Assembly (NCBI GenBank): GCA_946479905.1 | Contig: CAMLIA010000124.1 | Location: 1 to 13,016 of the forward strand | Source: an uncultured Frankiales bacterium | GTDB taxonomy: Bacteria; Actinomycetota; Actinomycetes; Mycobacteriales; SCTD01 | Reading direction: 5' to 3' | Length of the DNA: 13,016 bases | Shown: positions 1 to 6,785 of the stretch, piece after piece | Layout: every line of letters starts with the position of its first letter | How positions within the stretch are numbered: the stretch's first letter is position 1 | Translations under genes and position numbers: made by a program | Notes under the pieces: generated by a model | Told to the model about the DNA's origin: nothing | Databases searched by the model: none | The model's input: the letters and a program-made list of their open reading frames with translations, nothing else

Positions 1-219
1 GTACATCTCCTTCTGCACCACGTCGGTGGACTCGCCGACGCCCCGGGCGAACAGCGAGGTGTCCTCGAAGGCCGGCGGCTCGACGTAGCCGTACCCCGCC
101 AGCCGGGCAGGCGCGAGCAGCCCGTCGCGGACGGCGAGGAAGGGCGTACCGGGGAGGACGTCGTAGGTGCCTTTCGGCGCCTGGAAGGCGCGCGGCTGGC
201 CCTGCGCCTGGAAGGCCAT
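1..219 (-). CDS. hisS: Histidyl-tRNA synthetase, N-terminal part (runs off the left edge)
   Basis: Class II aminoacyl-tRNA synthetase that attaches histidine to tRNA-His in the cytoplasm. Only the first 73 codons are in the window; the rest lies to the left. The translation begins [17 protein letters not shown] and then shows the family's opening motif P-K-G-T-Y-D (residues 15-20), which binds in the ATP/histidine active-site region, followed by the aromatic-rich [12 protein letters not shown] segment and [14 protein letters not shown], the usual HisRS sequence leading into motif 1 and its neighbourhood. The ATG overlaps the TGA of the upstream hydrolase gene by one base (TGATG), with a GAGG ribosome-site candidate six bases ahead, so translation is probably coupled. 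The tetrapeptide AFQA occurs twice at the very N-terminus (residues 2-5 and 11-14), so a shorter start is conceivable, but no better start codon is visible. Identification is secure. Confidence 0.96.
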   Translation of the reverse strand, partial: MAFQAQGQPRAFQAPKGTYDVLPGTPFLAVRDGLLAPARLAGYGYVEPPAFEDTSLFARGVGESTDVVQKEMY

Positions 220-893
220 CAGAGGCCTCGGGCGGGCGGTGCGGCGGCGAGGTCCTGCAGGAAGGGGTTGGTGAGGCGCTCCCGGCCGATCGTCGTCGAG
301 GGGCCGTGGCCGCAGTGCACGACGGTGTCGTCGGGGCGTGGGAGGACGACCCGGGCCAGCGACTGCTGCATCTGCTCCCACGAGCCGCCGGGCAGGTCGG
401 TGCGGCCGATCGAGCCCTGGAACAGCACGTCCCCGGAGAACAGCGTGCGGGCGCTCTCGAAGACGACCGACCCGGCGGTGTGCCCGGGGGCGAAGTCGAC
501 CTGGAAGGTGAGCCCCGCGAGCTCCAGCGGGACGGACGGGTCGAGCAGCGCGACGTCGTCCGGCCTGGTCCACTCGAGCCGGCCGCCGAACATGGTGCGG
601 CTCTCGGGCGACAGCCCCTTCATGGGGTCCGACAGCAGCTCCTCGTCGGCCGGGTGGATCCAGGCGGGGATGCCGCGGGCGCCGCACACGGGGGTCACGC
701 TGAAGGTGTGGTCCAGGTGGCCGTGCGTCAGCAGCACCGCGACCGGCTGCAGCCGGTGCTGGGCCAGCAGCGCGTCGAGCTGCGGCTCCACGCCGATGCC
801 CGGGTCGATGACGACGCAGGGCTCGCCCTCGTCCTGGGCGACGACCCAGCAGTTCGTCCCGAAGGCAGCCGCCTCGAAGCCGCGCACGAACAC
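219..893 (-). CDS. Metallo-beta-lactamase-fold hydrolase, glyoxalase II-like
   Basis: Predicted cytoplasmic zinc hydrolase of the glyoxalase II branch of the metallo-beta-lactamase superfamily, about 224 residues, the usual size for this single-domain group. Visible metal-ligand motifs are THGHLDH, the later GHTAGS, SGDVLF and the terminal HCGHGP, in the expected order. The N-terminal FGTNCWVV segment is also typical of the group. The substrate cannot be read from sequence; thiolester hydrolysis of a mycothiol or other thiol adduct is family-based guesswork. The open frame runs far upstream without an ATG, through DNA belonging to the divergent gene. I chose GTG at 891-893 because GAGGAG at 903-908 sits nine bases ahead of it; TTG at 897-899 (three-base spacing, two more residues) is the alternative. 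It is first in a two-gene unit with hisS, an arrangement also seen in M. tuberculosis (Rv2581c-Rv2580c). Confidence 0.9.
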   Translation of the reverse strand: MFVRGFEAAAFGTNCWVVAQDEGEPCVVIDPGIGVEPQLDALLAQHRLQPVAVLLTHGHLDHTFSVTPVCGARGIPAWIHPADEELLSDPMKGLSPESRTMFGGRLEWTRPDDVALLDPSVPLELAGLTFQVDFAPGHTAGSVVFESARTLFSGDVLFQGSIGRTDLPGGSWEQMQQSLARVVLPRPDDTVVHCGHGPSTTIGRERLTNPFLQDLAAAPPARGL

Positions 894-902
894 CGTCAAC
901 CA

Positions 903-928
903 CTCCTCGTCTGGATCTGATGACAGTA
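903..928 (-). promoter_or_regulatory. Candidate -10 box and ribosome site for the hydrolase-hisS unit
   Basis: On the minus strand TACTGT (923-928) fits the TANNNT pattern of an actinobacterial -10 box and lies about 30 bases ahead of the GTG start. GAGGAG (903-908) is a good Shine-Dalgarno match. No convincing -35 box is seen. The only space for it overlaps the promoter region of the divergent cyclophilin gene. Confidence 0.35.
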
Positions 929-954
929 CCGGGATGGGGCCATCGCGATTTCCG

Positions 955-960
955 TAGGAT
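955..960 (+). promoter_or_regulatory. Candidate -10 box of the first cyclophilin gene
   Basis: TAGGAT fits the -10 consensus of the main actinobacterial sigma factor. With the usual spacing transcription would begin at 967-969, which is at or within two bases of the ATG at 969. There is no spaced ribosome site (the GGAG abuts the ATG), so the mRNA may be leaderless. The ten-base string TCCGTAGGAT recurs ahead of the second cyclophilin gene. No clear -35 box is present. Confidence 0.45.
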
Positions 961-968
961 GAGCGGAG

Positions 969-1730
969 ATGAGCACCCCACTCGAGCGCGACCGCCGTCT
1001 CGCGCGGCTCCGCCTCGAGCGGCAGCGAGCGCGCGAGCAGGCCCGCCTGCGCAAGCGCCGCCGCCGGCTGGTCGCCGGTGGCGTCCTGGCCGTCCTGCTG
1101 CTGGTCGCCGCGGCGTCCAGGGTGGTCGGCGGTGGAGGCGGGGGTGGCACGCCGACCGCCAGCGCGAGCCCGTCCCCGGAGCCGTGCGTCTACCGCTCCG
1201 ACGGCACGACCAACTCGGCCGTGACGACACGTCCCACCCCGCCGGGCTTCGGGACCCGGCGCAACGGCGCGGCCACCATGGTCACCAACCGCGGCACGAT
1301 CGTGTTCGACCTGCTCGTGCCCGACGCGCCCTGCGCGACGAACTCGTTCGCCTTCCTCGCCGAGCACAAGTACTTCGACGGCACCGCCTGCAACCGGCTG
1401 ACGACCGTGGGGCTGCAGTTCCTCCAGTGCGGCGACCCGCGCAAGGGCACCGGCCCGGGCTACGCCTTCCCGGACGAGAACCTCACCAGCACCACGACGT
1501 ACCCCGCAGGGACGGTCGCCATGGCCAACCACGGGCCCGACACCAACGGCAGCGAGTTCTTCCTCTGCTACGGGGACTCCCAGCTGCCGCCGGAGTTCGT
1601 CCCGTTCGGGCGGATCACGTCCGGGCTGGACGTGCTGAGGGCGATCGCGGCCGGTGGGGCGACTCCCAGCGGCGACGGCGCGCCCAACCTCGCCACGACG
1701 ATCACCAGCCTGCGCACCACCGGCACCTGA
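969..1730 (+). CDS. Membrane-anchored cyclophilin-type peptidyl-prolyl isomerase, copy 1
   Basis: Predicted extracytoplasmic prolyl cis-trans isomerase, 253 residues. An Arg-rich cytoplasmic N-terminus (residues 1-33) is followed by one transmembrane segment (about 34-52), a Gly run and a short Ser/Thr/Pro linker (54-72), then a cyclophilin domain (about 100-250). Cyclophilin landmarks are R143 (the catalytic arginine position), FLQCGDP (151-157), [15 protein letters not shown] and NGSEFF (194-198). The usual Gln of GSQFF is Glu196 here, and the Trp and His of the classical cyclosporin pocket are absent; the latter loss is shared with copy 2. Cysteines at 73, 122, 141 and 154 match copy 2 in spacing and suggest disulfides outside the membrane; C200 is extra. 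The gene is divergent from the hydrolase and followed 51 bases later by copy 2. It is homologous to the single ppiB found at this place in M. tuberculosis. Catalytic competence is uncertain. Confidence 0.9.
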   Translation: MSTPLERDRRLARLRLERQRAREQARLRKRRRRLVAGGVLAVLLLVAAASRVVGGGGGGGTPTASASPSPEPCVYRSDGTTNSAVTTRPTPPGFGTRRNGAATMVTNRGTIVFDLLVPDAPCATNSFAFLAEHKYFDGTACNRLTTVGLQFLQCGDPRKGTGPGYAFPDENLTSTTTYPAGTVAMANHGPDTNGSEFFLCYGDSQLPPEFVPFGRITSGLDVLRAIAAGGATPSGDGAPNLATTITSLRTTGT

Positions 1731-1736
1731 GATCCG

Positions 1737-1773
1737 TAGGATTCCGGTCAGATCCCACACGACTGACGGAGGA
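1737..1773 (+). promoter_or_regulatory. Candidate -10 box and ribosome site of the second cyclophilin gene
   Basis: TAGGAT (1737-1742) lies seven bases after the stop codon of copy 1 inside the same TCCGTAGGAT string found ahead of copy 1. GGAGGA (1768-1773) is a strong Shine-Dalgarno sequence eight bases before the GTG start. Copy 2 may therefore have its own promoter, with a leader of about 30 bases, in addition to read-through from copy 1. No -35 box is evident. Confidence 0.45.
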
Positions 1774-1781
1774 CCCCACCC

Positions 1782-2588
1782 GTGGCCAGCAACAAGCGGG
1801 AGCGCGAGCTCGCCCGGATGCGCGCCGAGCGACAGGCGGCTCGACGCGCGGCAGCTGAGGCACGGCGCCGGCAGCGCCGCAACGCGATCCTCATCGGCAC
1901 CGCCGTGGTGGCCGTCGTCGGCGTGGTCCTCGCCATCGCGCTGGTCGCCGGGCTCGGCGGCTCGGACAAGAAGAAGGAACCGACCGCTGACGCGGGCTCG
2001 AAGAGGTACGGCAACAAGGGCGGCACGGCCACCTGCGCCTACACCCCGGCCGGCGCGCCGGCGCGCCCCGTCGACGGCATCCCGCCGACCACGGGCGTGA
2101 AGAACACGGGTACGCAGACGGTGACCTTCGACACCACCCGCGGGACCATCAAGGCCACCCTGCTGACGAGCAAGGCCCCCTGCACCGTGAACAGCCTCGT
2201 GTTCCTGGCACAGCAGGGGTTCTACGACAACACCCCCTGCCCGCGCGTGGTGAACAGCGGCATCTTCGTGCTGCAGTGCGGCGACCCGACCGGGACCACG
2301 TCCGGCGGGCCGGGCTACAGCTTCGCCAACGAGAACCTCACCGGTGCGACCTACCCGGCCGGGACGCTCGCGATGGCCAACAGCGGCGGCGACGCGAGCA
2401 ACGGCAGCCAGTTCTTCATGGTGTTCAAGGACACCCAGCTGCCGCCGAGCTACACGCCGTTCGGGACCATCACGTCCGGTCTGGACGTGCTGAAGAAGGT
2501 GGCGGCGGCCGGCGACGACGGCTCCAACTCCGCGGGCGGCGGCAAGCCCAAGCTGCCCATCTCCCTCACCAAGGTCACCATCTCCTGA
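1782..2588 (+). CDS. Membrane-anchored cyclophilin-type peptidyl-prolyl isomerase, copy 2
   Basis: Predicted extracytoplasmic prolyl isomerase, 268 residues, with the same plan as copy 1: Arg/Ala-rich cytoplasmic tail (1-33), transmembrane segment (about 35-58), a linker containing SDKKKEP, and a cyclophilin domain (about 112-268). It is closer to the textbook cyclophilin: R155, FVLQCGDPTGT (162-172), GGPGYSFANEN, LAMANSGGD and an intact NGSQFF (207-212). The Trp and His of the cyclosporin pocket are replaced, as in copy 1. Cysteines at 85, 134, 153 and 166 repeat the 49/19/13-residue spacing of copy 1, which argues for conserved disulfide pairing outside the cell membrane. The GTG start at 1782 is fixed by the GGAGGA at eight bases. 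The gene converges on relA across a large inverted repeat that includes its stop codon. It is probably the orthologue of M. tuberculosis ppiB (Rv2582), with copy 1 the more diverged duplicate; that assignment is inference. Confidence 0.93.
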   Translation: MASNKRERELARMRAERQAARRAAAEARRRQRRNAILIGTAVVAVVGVVLAIALVAGLGGSDKKKEPTADAGSKRYGNKGGTATCAYTPAGAPARPVDGIPPTTGVKNTGTQTVTFDTTRGTIKATLLTSKAPCTVNSLVFLAQQGFYDNTPCPRVVNSGIFVLQCGDPTGTTSGGPGYSFANENLTGATYPAGTLAMANSGGDASNGSQFFMVFKDTQLPPSYTPFGTITSGLDVLKKVAAAGDDGSNSAGGGKPKLPISLTKVTIS

Positions 2589-2672
2589 CCCCTCAGGCGC
2601 CAGGGGTCGGGCTGGCGCCCCATCCTGGGCTGCGCAGGGGCCCCAACCCGACCCTGGCGCCGGAGGGGGTCA
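2586..2672. terminator. Large inverted repeat between convergent genes, probable bidirectional terminator
   Basis: The arms 2586-2611 and 2647-2672 are each 26 bases and pair over about 24 positions with one mismatch and two one-base bulges. The left arm starts with the TGA of the second cyclophilin gene and the right arm ends with the complement of the TGA of relA. Inside it a second perfect hairpin is possible: GGCGCCAG (2596-2603), an eight-base loop, then CTGGCGCC (2612-2619). The two structures compete for the same left arm. No T-tract follows on either strand, as is common in high-GC actinobacteria. Confidence 0.65.
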
Positions 2673-5009
2673 GCTGGTGACGCGGTAGGCGTCGTACACG
2701 CCTTCGACGCCACGGACCTGGTTGAGCAGGTGGCCCATGTGCTTGGGGTCGGCCATCTCGAACGAGAACCGCGAGACCGCCACCCGGTCCCGCGTCGTCG
2801 TGACGGTCGCGGACCGGATGTTCACGTGCGCGTCGGACAGCACGCGGGTCACGTCGGACAGCAGCCGGGTGCGGTCGAGCGCCTCGACCTGGATGTTGAC
2901 GAGGAACATCGTCCCGGAGGCCGGGGCCCACTCCACCTCGACCAGCCGGTCCGGCTGGCTCAGGATGGCCCCCGCGTTGGTGCAGTCGCGGCGGTGCACG
3001 GACACGCCACGCCCGCGGGTCACGAAGCCGACCACGTCGTCGCCGGGCACCGGGGTGCAGCACTTGGCGAGCTTGACCCAGACGTCCTCGACGCCGACCA
3101 CGACGATGCCGGGGTCGCCGGGGGTGCGGGCACGCGCCTGCCGGGTGGGGACGGCGGTCTCGGCGAGGTCCTCGACCGCGCCCTCTTCGCCGCCCATGCC
3201 CGCCATGACCCGCTGCACGACGTGCTGGGCGGAGACCCGCCCCTCGCCGACCTCGACGTAGAGCGCGGTGACGTCGGCCAGCCGCAGGTCGCGGGCGATG
3301 TTCGGCAGTGCGTCGCCGCCGAGCATCCGCTGCAGCGGCAGGCCGGCCTTGCGCATCGCCCGGGAGATCGCGTCCTTGCCGTGCTCGACGGCGTCCTCGC
3401 GGCGCTCCTTGGCGAACCACTGCCGGATCTTGTTGCGGGCCCGCGGGCTCTTGACGAACTGCAGCCAGTCACGGGACGGGTGCGCCGCCTCGGCCTTGGA
3501 CGTGAAGATCTCGACGACGTCACCGTTGTCGAGGGTGGACTCCAGCGGCACCAGGCGCCCGTTGACGCGGGCGCCGATGCAGCGGTGCCCGACCTCGGTG
3601 TGGACGGCGTAGGCGAAGTCGACCGGGGTGGCGCCGGTGGGCAGCGCCAGCACGTCGCCCTTGGGCGTGAACACGAAGACCTCGGCGCTGTGCAGGTCGA
3701 AGCGCAGGCTGTCGAGGAAGTCGCCCGGGTCGGCTGCCTCCTTCTGCCAGTCGAGCAGCTGGCGGAGCCACGCCATGTCGTCGGCCTTGCCGCCGGGCTG
3801 GGGTCCGCCGCCGGCGCCCTCCTTGTACTTCCAGTGGGCCGCGATGCCGTACTCAGCCCGACGGTGCATCTCGTGGGTGCGGATCTGCAGCTCGACCGGC
3901 TTGCCCTCGGGGCCGATCACCGAGGTGTGCAGCGACTGGTACATGTTGAACTTGGGCATCGCGATGTAGTCCTTGAACCGCCCCGGGACGGGTGACCACA
4001 TGGCGTGGATGGTGCCGAGCGTCGCGTAGCAGTCGCGGACGTCGTCGACGAGGACGCGGATGCCGACCAGGTCGTAGATGTCGGTGAACTCCCGACCGCG
4101 CACGATCATCTTCTGGTAGATCGAGTAGTAGTGCTTGGGCCGCCCGGTGACGGTCGCCTTGATCTTGGCGGACCTCAGCTCCGCGTCGACGGCGGCGACG
4201 ACGTCGGCGAGCTGGGTGTCCCTCGAGGGCGCGCGGTCCGCGACGAGCCGGACGATCTCGTCGTACCTCTTGGGGTAGAGGGTGGCGAAGGCCAGGTCCT
4301 CGAGCTCCCACTTGATGGTGTTCATGCCGAGCCGGTGGGCGAGCGGCGCGAAGATCTCCAGGGTCGTCTGGGCGATCCGCTCCTGCTTCTCCTGCCGCAG
4401 GTAACGCAGGGTCCGCATGTTGTGCAGCCGGTCCGCGAGCTTGATGACGAGGACCCGGGGGTCGCGTGCCATGGCCACGACCATCTTGCGGATCGTCTCC
4501 GCCTCGGCCGCCTCGCCGTACTTGATCTTGTCGAGCTTGGTGACCCCGTCGACCAGGTGGGCGACGTCCTCGCCGAACTCCTCCTGGACGTCCTCCAGGG
4601 TGTACGCCGTGTCCTCGACGGTGTCGTGGAGCAGGGCGGCGACGAGGGTGGTCGTGTCCATGCCCAGGTCGGCCAGGATCGTCGCGACCGCCAGCGGGTG
4701 GGTGATGTAGAGGTCGCCGGAGCGCCGGCGCTGGTCGCCGTGCAGCTGCTCGGCCAGCTCGTAGGCCCGCACCACCTGACGGGTGTCCGCCTTCGGGTGC
4801 GTCGTCTTGACGGTCCGCAGCAGCGGCTCGAGGACGGGCGGGGCCGCGCCAGGGCGGGACGGGGCGGTCAGCCGGGCCAGCCGGGCGCGCACGCGACGGC
4901 CCGTGGGCGGGCCGAGGCTGGTAGCCGTGGAGGGCTGCGACTGCCGGTCGTGGTCGTCGAGCAGCTCGGCCTCGGTCACCGCAGCGGGAGGCGGGGCGTC
5001 AGCTGGCAT
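2670..5009 (-). CDS. relA: Bifunctional (p)ppGpp synthetase/hydrolase (RelA/SpoT family, Rel)
   Basis: Cytoplasmic enzyme that makes and degrades (p)ppGpp, the stringent-response signal, in contact with the ribosome. At 779 residues it is full length for actinobacterial Rel. Domains in order: a disordered N-terminus (1-60); HD hydrolase (about 75-240) with H104, the HD pair H128-D129 in LLHDTVEDT, and D193 in ADRLHNM; synthetase (about 270-395) with [26 protein letters not shown] (344-347) and [11 protein letters not shown] (about 443-503); helical region; a zinc-finger-like domain with C650, C651, H672 and C676; and a C-terminal ACT domain (about 701-779). The RxKD motif marks bifunctional enzymes, in contrast to ExDD of synthetase-only RelA, and the hydrolase residues are intact, so both activities are expected. 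The ATG at 5007-5009 is preceded by a strong GGAGGGAGG. It lies downstream of apt with a 64-base gap that holds its own promoter candidate. Confidence 0.98.
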   Translation of the reverse strand: MPADAPPPAAVTEAELLDDHDRQSQPSTATSLGPPTGRRVRARLARLTAPSRPGAAPPVLEPLLRTVKTTHPKADTRQVVRAYELAEQLHGDQRRRSGDLYITHPLAVATILADLGMDTTTLVAALLHDTVEDTAYTLEDVQEEFGEDVAHLVDGVTKLDKIKYGEAAEAETIRKMVVAMARDPRVLVIKLADRLHNMRTLRYLRQEKQERIAQTTLEIFAPLAHRLGMNTIKWELEDLAFATLYPKRYDEIVRLVADRAPSRDTQLADVVAAVDAELRSAKIKATVTGRPKHYYSIYQKMIVRGREFTDIYDLVGIRVLVDDVRDCYATLGTIHAMWSPVPGRFKDYIAMPKFNMYQSLHTSVIGPEGKPVELQIRTHEMHRRAEYGIAAHWKYKEGAGGGPQPGGKADDMAWLRQLLDWQKEAADPGDFLDSLRFDLHSAEVFVFTPKGDVLALPTGATPVDFAYAVHTEVGHRCIGARVNGRLVPLESTLDNGDVVEIFTSKAEAAHPSRDWLQFVKSPRARNKIRQWFAKERREDAVEHGKDAISRAMRKAGLPLQRMLGGDALPNIARDLRLADVTALYVEVGEGRVSAQHVVQRVMAGMGGEEGAVEDLAETAVPTRQARARTPGDPGIVVVGVEDVWVKLAKCCTPVPGDDVVGFVTRGRGVSVHRRDCTNAGAILSQPDRLVEVEWAPASGTMFLVNIQVEALDRTRLLSDVTRVLSDAHVNIRSATVTTTRDRVAVSRFSFEMADPKHMGHLLNQVRGVEGVYDAYRVTS

Positions 5010-5013
5010 GCGC

Positions 5014-5066
5014 CCTCCCTCCGGTGGATCGGTCCCCAGTCTAGGGAACGCACAGACCGGGGTCAG
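5014..5066 (-). promoter_or_regulatory. relA promoter candidate and ribosome site
   Basis: On the minus strand CTGACC (5061-5066), a 17-base spacer and TAGACT (5038-5043) form the best -35/-10 pair in the window. It is followed by GGAGGGAGG (5014-5022) four bases ahead of the relA ATG. It sits between the apt stop and relA, so relA can probably be transcribed apart from the secDF-apt genes. The nine-base string CCCTAGACT is shared with the promoter candidate ahead of secD. Confidence 0.55.
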
Positions 5067-5073
5067 GCTTCCG

Positions 5074-5604
5074 TCACATGCTGAGCAGGCTCGTCACGGG
5101 TACGCCGCCCAGCGCGGCCCTCCAGGGCAGGAAGCTGAGCTCCATGAGGACCGCCACGCCGACGACCTCGGCGCCGGCCTGCTCGACCAGCGCGATGGTC
5201 GCGGCGGCGGTCCCGCCGGTGGCCAGCACGTCGTCGACGATGAGCACCCGGTCGCCCGGGGCGAAGGCGTCCTCGTGCACGGCGAGGGTGTTGCTGCCGT
5301 ACTCCAGGTCGTAGGAGCGGGAGAGCACCGGCCGGGGCAGCTTGTCCGGCTTGCGCACCGGCACCAGACCGGCGTCGAGGTGGTAGGCGATCGGGCCGGC
5401 CAGCAGGAAGCCGCGGGCCTCGATGCCGGCCACCCGCACGATGCCGCTGTCGAGGTACGGCGCCGTGAGGGCGTCGACGACCTGGCGCAGCGCGTCCGGG
5501 CTGGCCAGCAGCGGGGTGATGTCCTTGAAGACGACCCCGGGCGTGGGCCAGTCCGGGACGTCGACGACGAGGCCGTGCAGGCCGTCGAGGTCCTCGGGGC
5601 TCAC
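5074..5604 (-). CDS. apt: Adenine phosphoribosyltransferase
   Basis: Cytoplasmic purine-salvage enzyme: adenine plus PRPP gives AMP and pyrophosphate. The 176-residue product has the type I phosphoribosyltransferase PRPP loop [13 protein letters not shown], the family segment [10 protein letters not shown] near the N-terminus, [14 protein letters not shown] (usual form GIESRGF), and the [10 protein letters not shown] flexible-loop region. Length is normal. The start is GTG at 5602-5604, which overlaps the secF stop by four bases (GTGA). There is no clear ribosome site, so translation is probably coupled to secF. The secD-secF-apt-relA order is the standard actinobacterial arrangement. An open frame extends further upstream inside secF, but that is antisense-free read-through of GC-rich DNA in another frame and has no homology to the family. 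Confidence 0.97.
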   Translation of the reverse strand: MSPEDLDGLHGLVVDVPDWPTPGVVFKDITPLLASPDALRQVVDALTAPYLDSGIVRVAGIEARGFLLAGPIAYHLDAGLVPVRKPDKLPRPVLSRSYDLEYGSNTLAVHEDAFAPGDRVLIVDDVLATGGTAAATIALVEQAGAEVVGVAVLMELSFLPWRAALGGVPVTSLLSM

Positions 5605-6782
5605 CGCTTGCGCTTGCCCGTCGGGCGGCTGCCCTTCGGCTTGCGCTTGCCCTGCTGCTTGGTGGGCTTGCGGGTGGCGGTCGCGGTGGCCGTGGCGGTG
5701 GCGACAGGCGCGTCGCCGGCCGGGTCCGCGGCGTTGGCGGACCGCTGCGACAGCCGCACCGGCGCCTTGCCGGTCGCCCGCCGGTCGATGACGCGCTGGT
5801 GGAGCGCCTGGAACCGCGGCTCCCGCTCCTTGAGGTCGGCCAGCAGCGGGGTGGCCAGGAACAGGCTGGAGTACGCCCCTGAGCCGAGGCCCACGAACAG
5901 CGCGAGCGCCAGGTCCTTGAGCGTCCCTGCACCCAGCAGCAGCGCGCCGACGAAGAGCAGGCCGGAGACCGGCAGCAGCGCGATCAGGCTGGTGTTGATC
6001 GAGCGCATGAAGGTCTGGTTGACCGCGAGCTCGGCCGCCTCGGCGTAGGTGCGCTGGCTCTGCTTCTCGAGGCCGCGGGTGTTCTCGTCGACCTTGTCGA
6101 ACACGACGATCGTGTCGTACAGGGAGTAACCGAGGACCGTCAGCAGCGCGATGATCGTCGACGGGGTGACGACGAAGTTGAGCACCGAGTAGATGCCGGC
6201 GGCGAGCAGCAGGTCGTGGATGAGGGCGATGATGGCCGCGGCGGCCATCTTCGGCTCGAACCGGATCGAGATGTAGATGATGACCGCGATGAGGAAGATG
6301 ACGAGCCCGAGCAGCGCCTTGTTCGTCACCTGCTTGCCCCACGACGAGGTCACGCTGTTGACGCTGACGTCGTCGACCTTGACCCCGGTCTCCTTGGCCA
6401 GGACGGCCGAGATCCGGCCCTGTCCCGCGATGTCGAGCGTCTCGGTCTCCACGCGGTAGCTGGTGGCGCCGTCGGTGGTCTTGATCGTCTGGACGATCGG
6501 GTCCTTCACGCCCGCGTCCAGGACCGCGCTGCGGACGCTCTCGACGGAGGTGTGCGACTTGTCCTGGGCGATGAAGACCGTGCCGCCCTTGAACTCCACC
6601 CCGAGGTTGAAGCCTCGGAAGAGCATGCTGCTGAGAGCGATGAGGACGAGGACGGCGGAGGCGATGTAAAAGCCCTTGCGCCGCTGGATGAGCGGGAAGG
6701 CCGTCTCGCCGTGGTAGAGCCGGTAGACGATGCCGTGCTTGTGCTTGGGCGCGGTCGTCGGGGTGGTGTCGTCGGCTGCCAT
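5601..6782 (-). CDS. secF: Protein translocase subunit SecF
   Basis: Inner-membrane RND-type partner of SecD that uses the proton motive force to help late steps of Sec export. The 393-residue product has the first transmembrane segment at about 38-56, the conserved GVEFKGGT (61-68), an extracytoplasmic domain to about residue 150, and five more transmembrane helices (about 155-174, 178-202, 206-228, 265-283, 287-312). It carries the family signature LGYSLYDTIVVFDKVDEN (217-234) and NQTFMRSINTSL. The C-terminus is a hydrophilic tail: five Ala-Thr pairs (361-370) and then a Lys/Arg-rich end, longer than in E. coli SecF and probably cytoplasmic. The ATG lies three bases after the secD stop, with GGAGG inside the end of secD as ribosome site. 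Identification is secure; the tail's role is unknown. Confidence 0.97.
   Translation of the reverse strand: MAADDTTPTTAPKHKHGIVYRLYHGETAFPLIQRRKGFYIASAVLVLIALSSMLFRGFNLGVEFKGGTVFIAQDKSHTSVESVRSAVLDAGVKDPIVQTIKTTDGATSYRVETETLDIAGQGRISAVLAKETGVKVDDVSVNSVTSSWGKQVTNKALLGLVIFLIAVIIYISIRFEPKMAAAAIIALIHDLLLAAGIYSVLNFVVTPSTIIALLTVLGYSLYDTIVVFDKVDENTRGLEKQSQRTYAEAAELAVNQTFMRSINTSLIALLPVSGLLFVGALLLGAGTLKDLALALFVGLGSGAYSSLFLATPLLADLKEREPRFQALHQRVIDRRATGKAPVRLSQRSANAADPAGDAPVATATATATATRKPTKQQGKRKPKGSRPTGKRKR
5673..5702 (-). repeat. Hexanucleotide-type repeat encoding Ala-Thr pairs in SecF
   Basis: Five consecutive Ala-Thr dipeptides (SecF residues 361-370) are encoded by near-identical six-base units of the form ACN GCN, with only third-base changes. 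It is a short in-frame, potentially slippage-prone microsatellite just before the basic C-terminal tail. Confidence 0.6.
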
Positions 6783-6785
6783 GGC

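Noticed and set aside
894..1760. An N-terminal extension of the hydrolase frame to 1760, giving 513 residues.
   Set aside because: The extra part is antisense to the first cyclophilin gene and is low-complexity Arg/Gly/Ala; the family homology starts at about 893 beside a good ribosome site.
2730..5084. Long plus-strand open frames opposite relA (2730-3995 and 4005-5084).
   Set aside because: They are antisense to a well-supported relA, their translations are rich in Asp, Gly, Val and Arg in the manner of GC-rich mirror frames, and they show no recognisable domain or ribosome site.
5605..6342. Upstream extension of the apt frame to 6342.
   Set aside because: It is a different reading frame of secF on the same strand; Apt homology and the GTGA overlap place the start at 5604.
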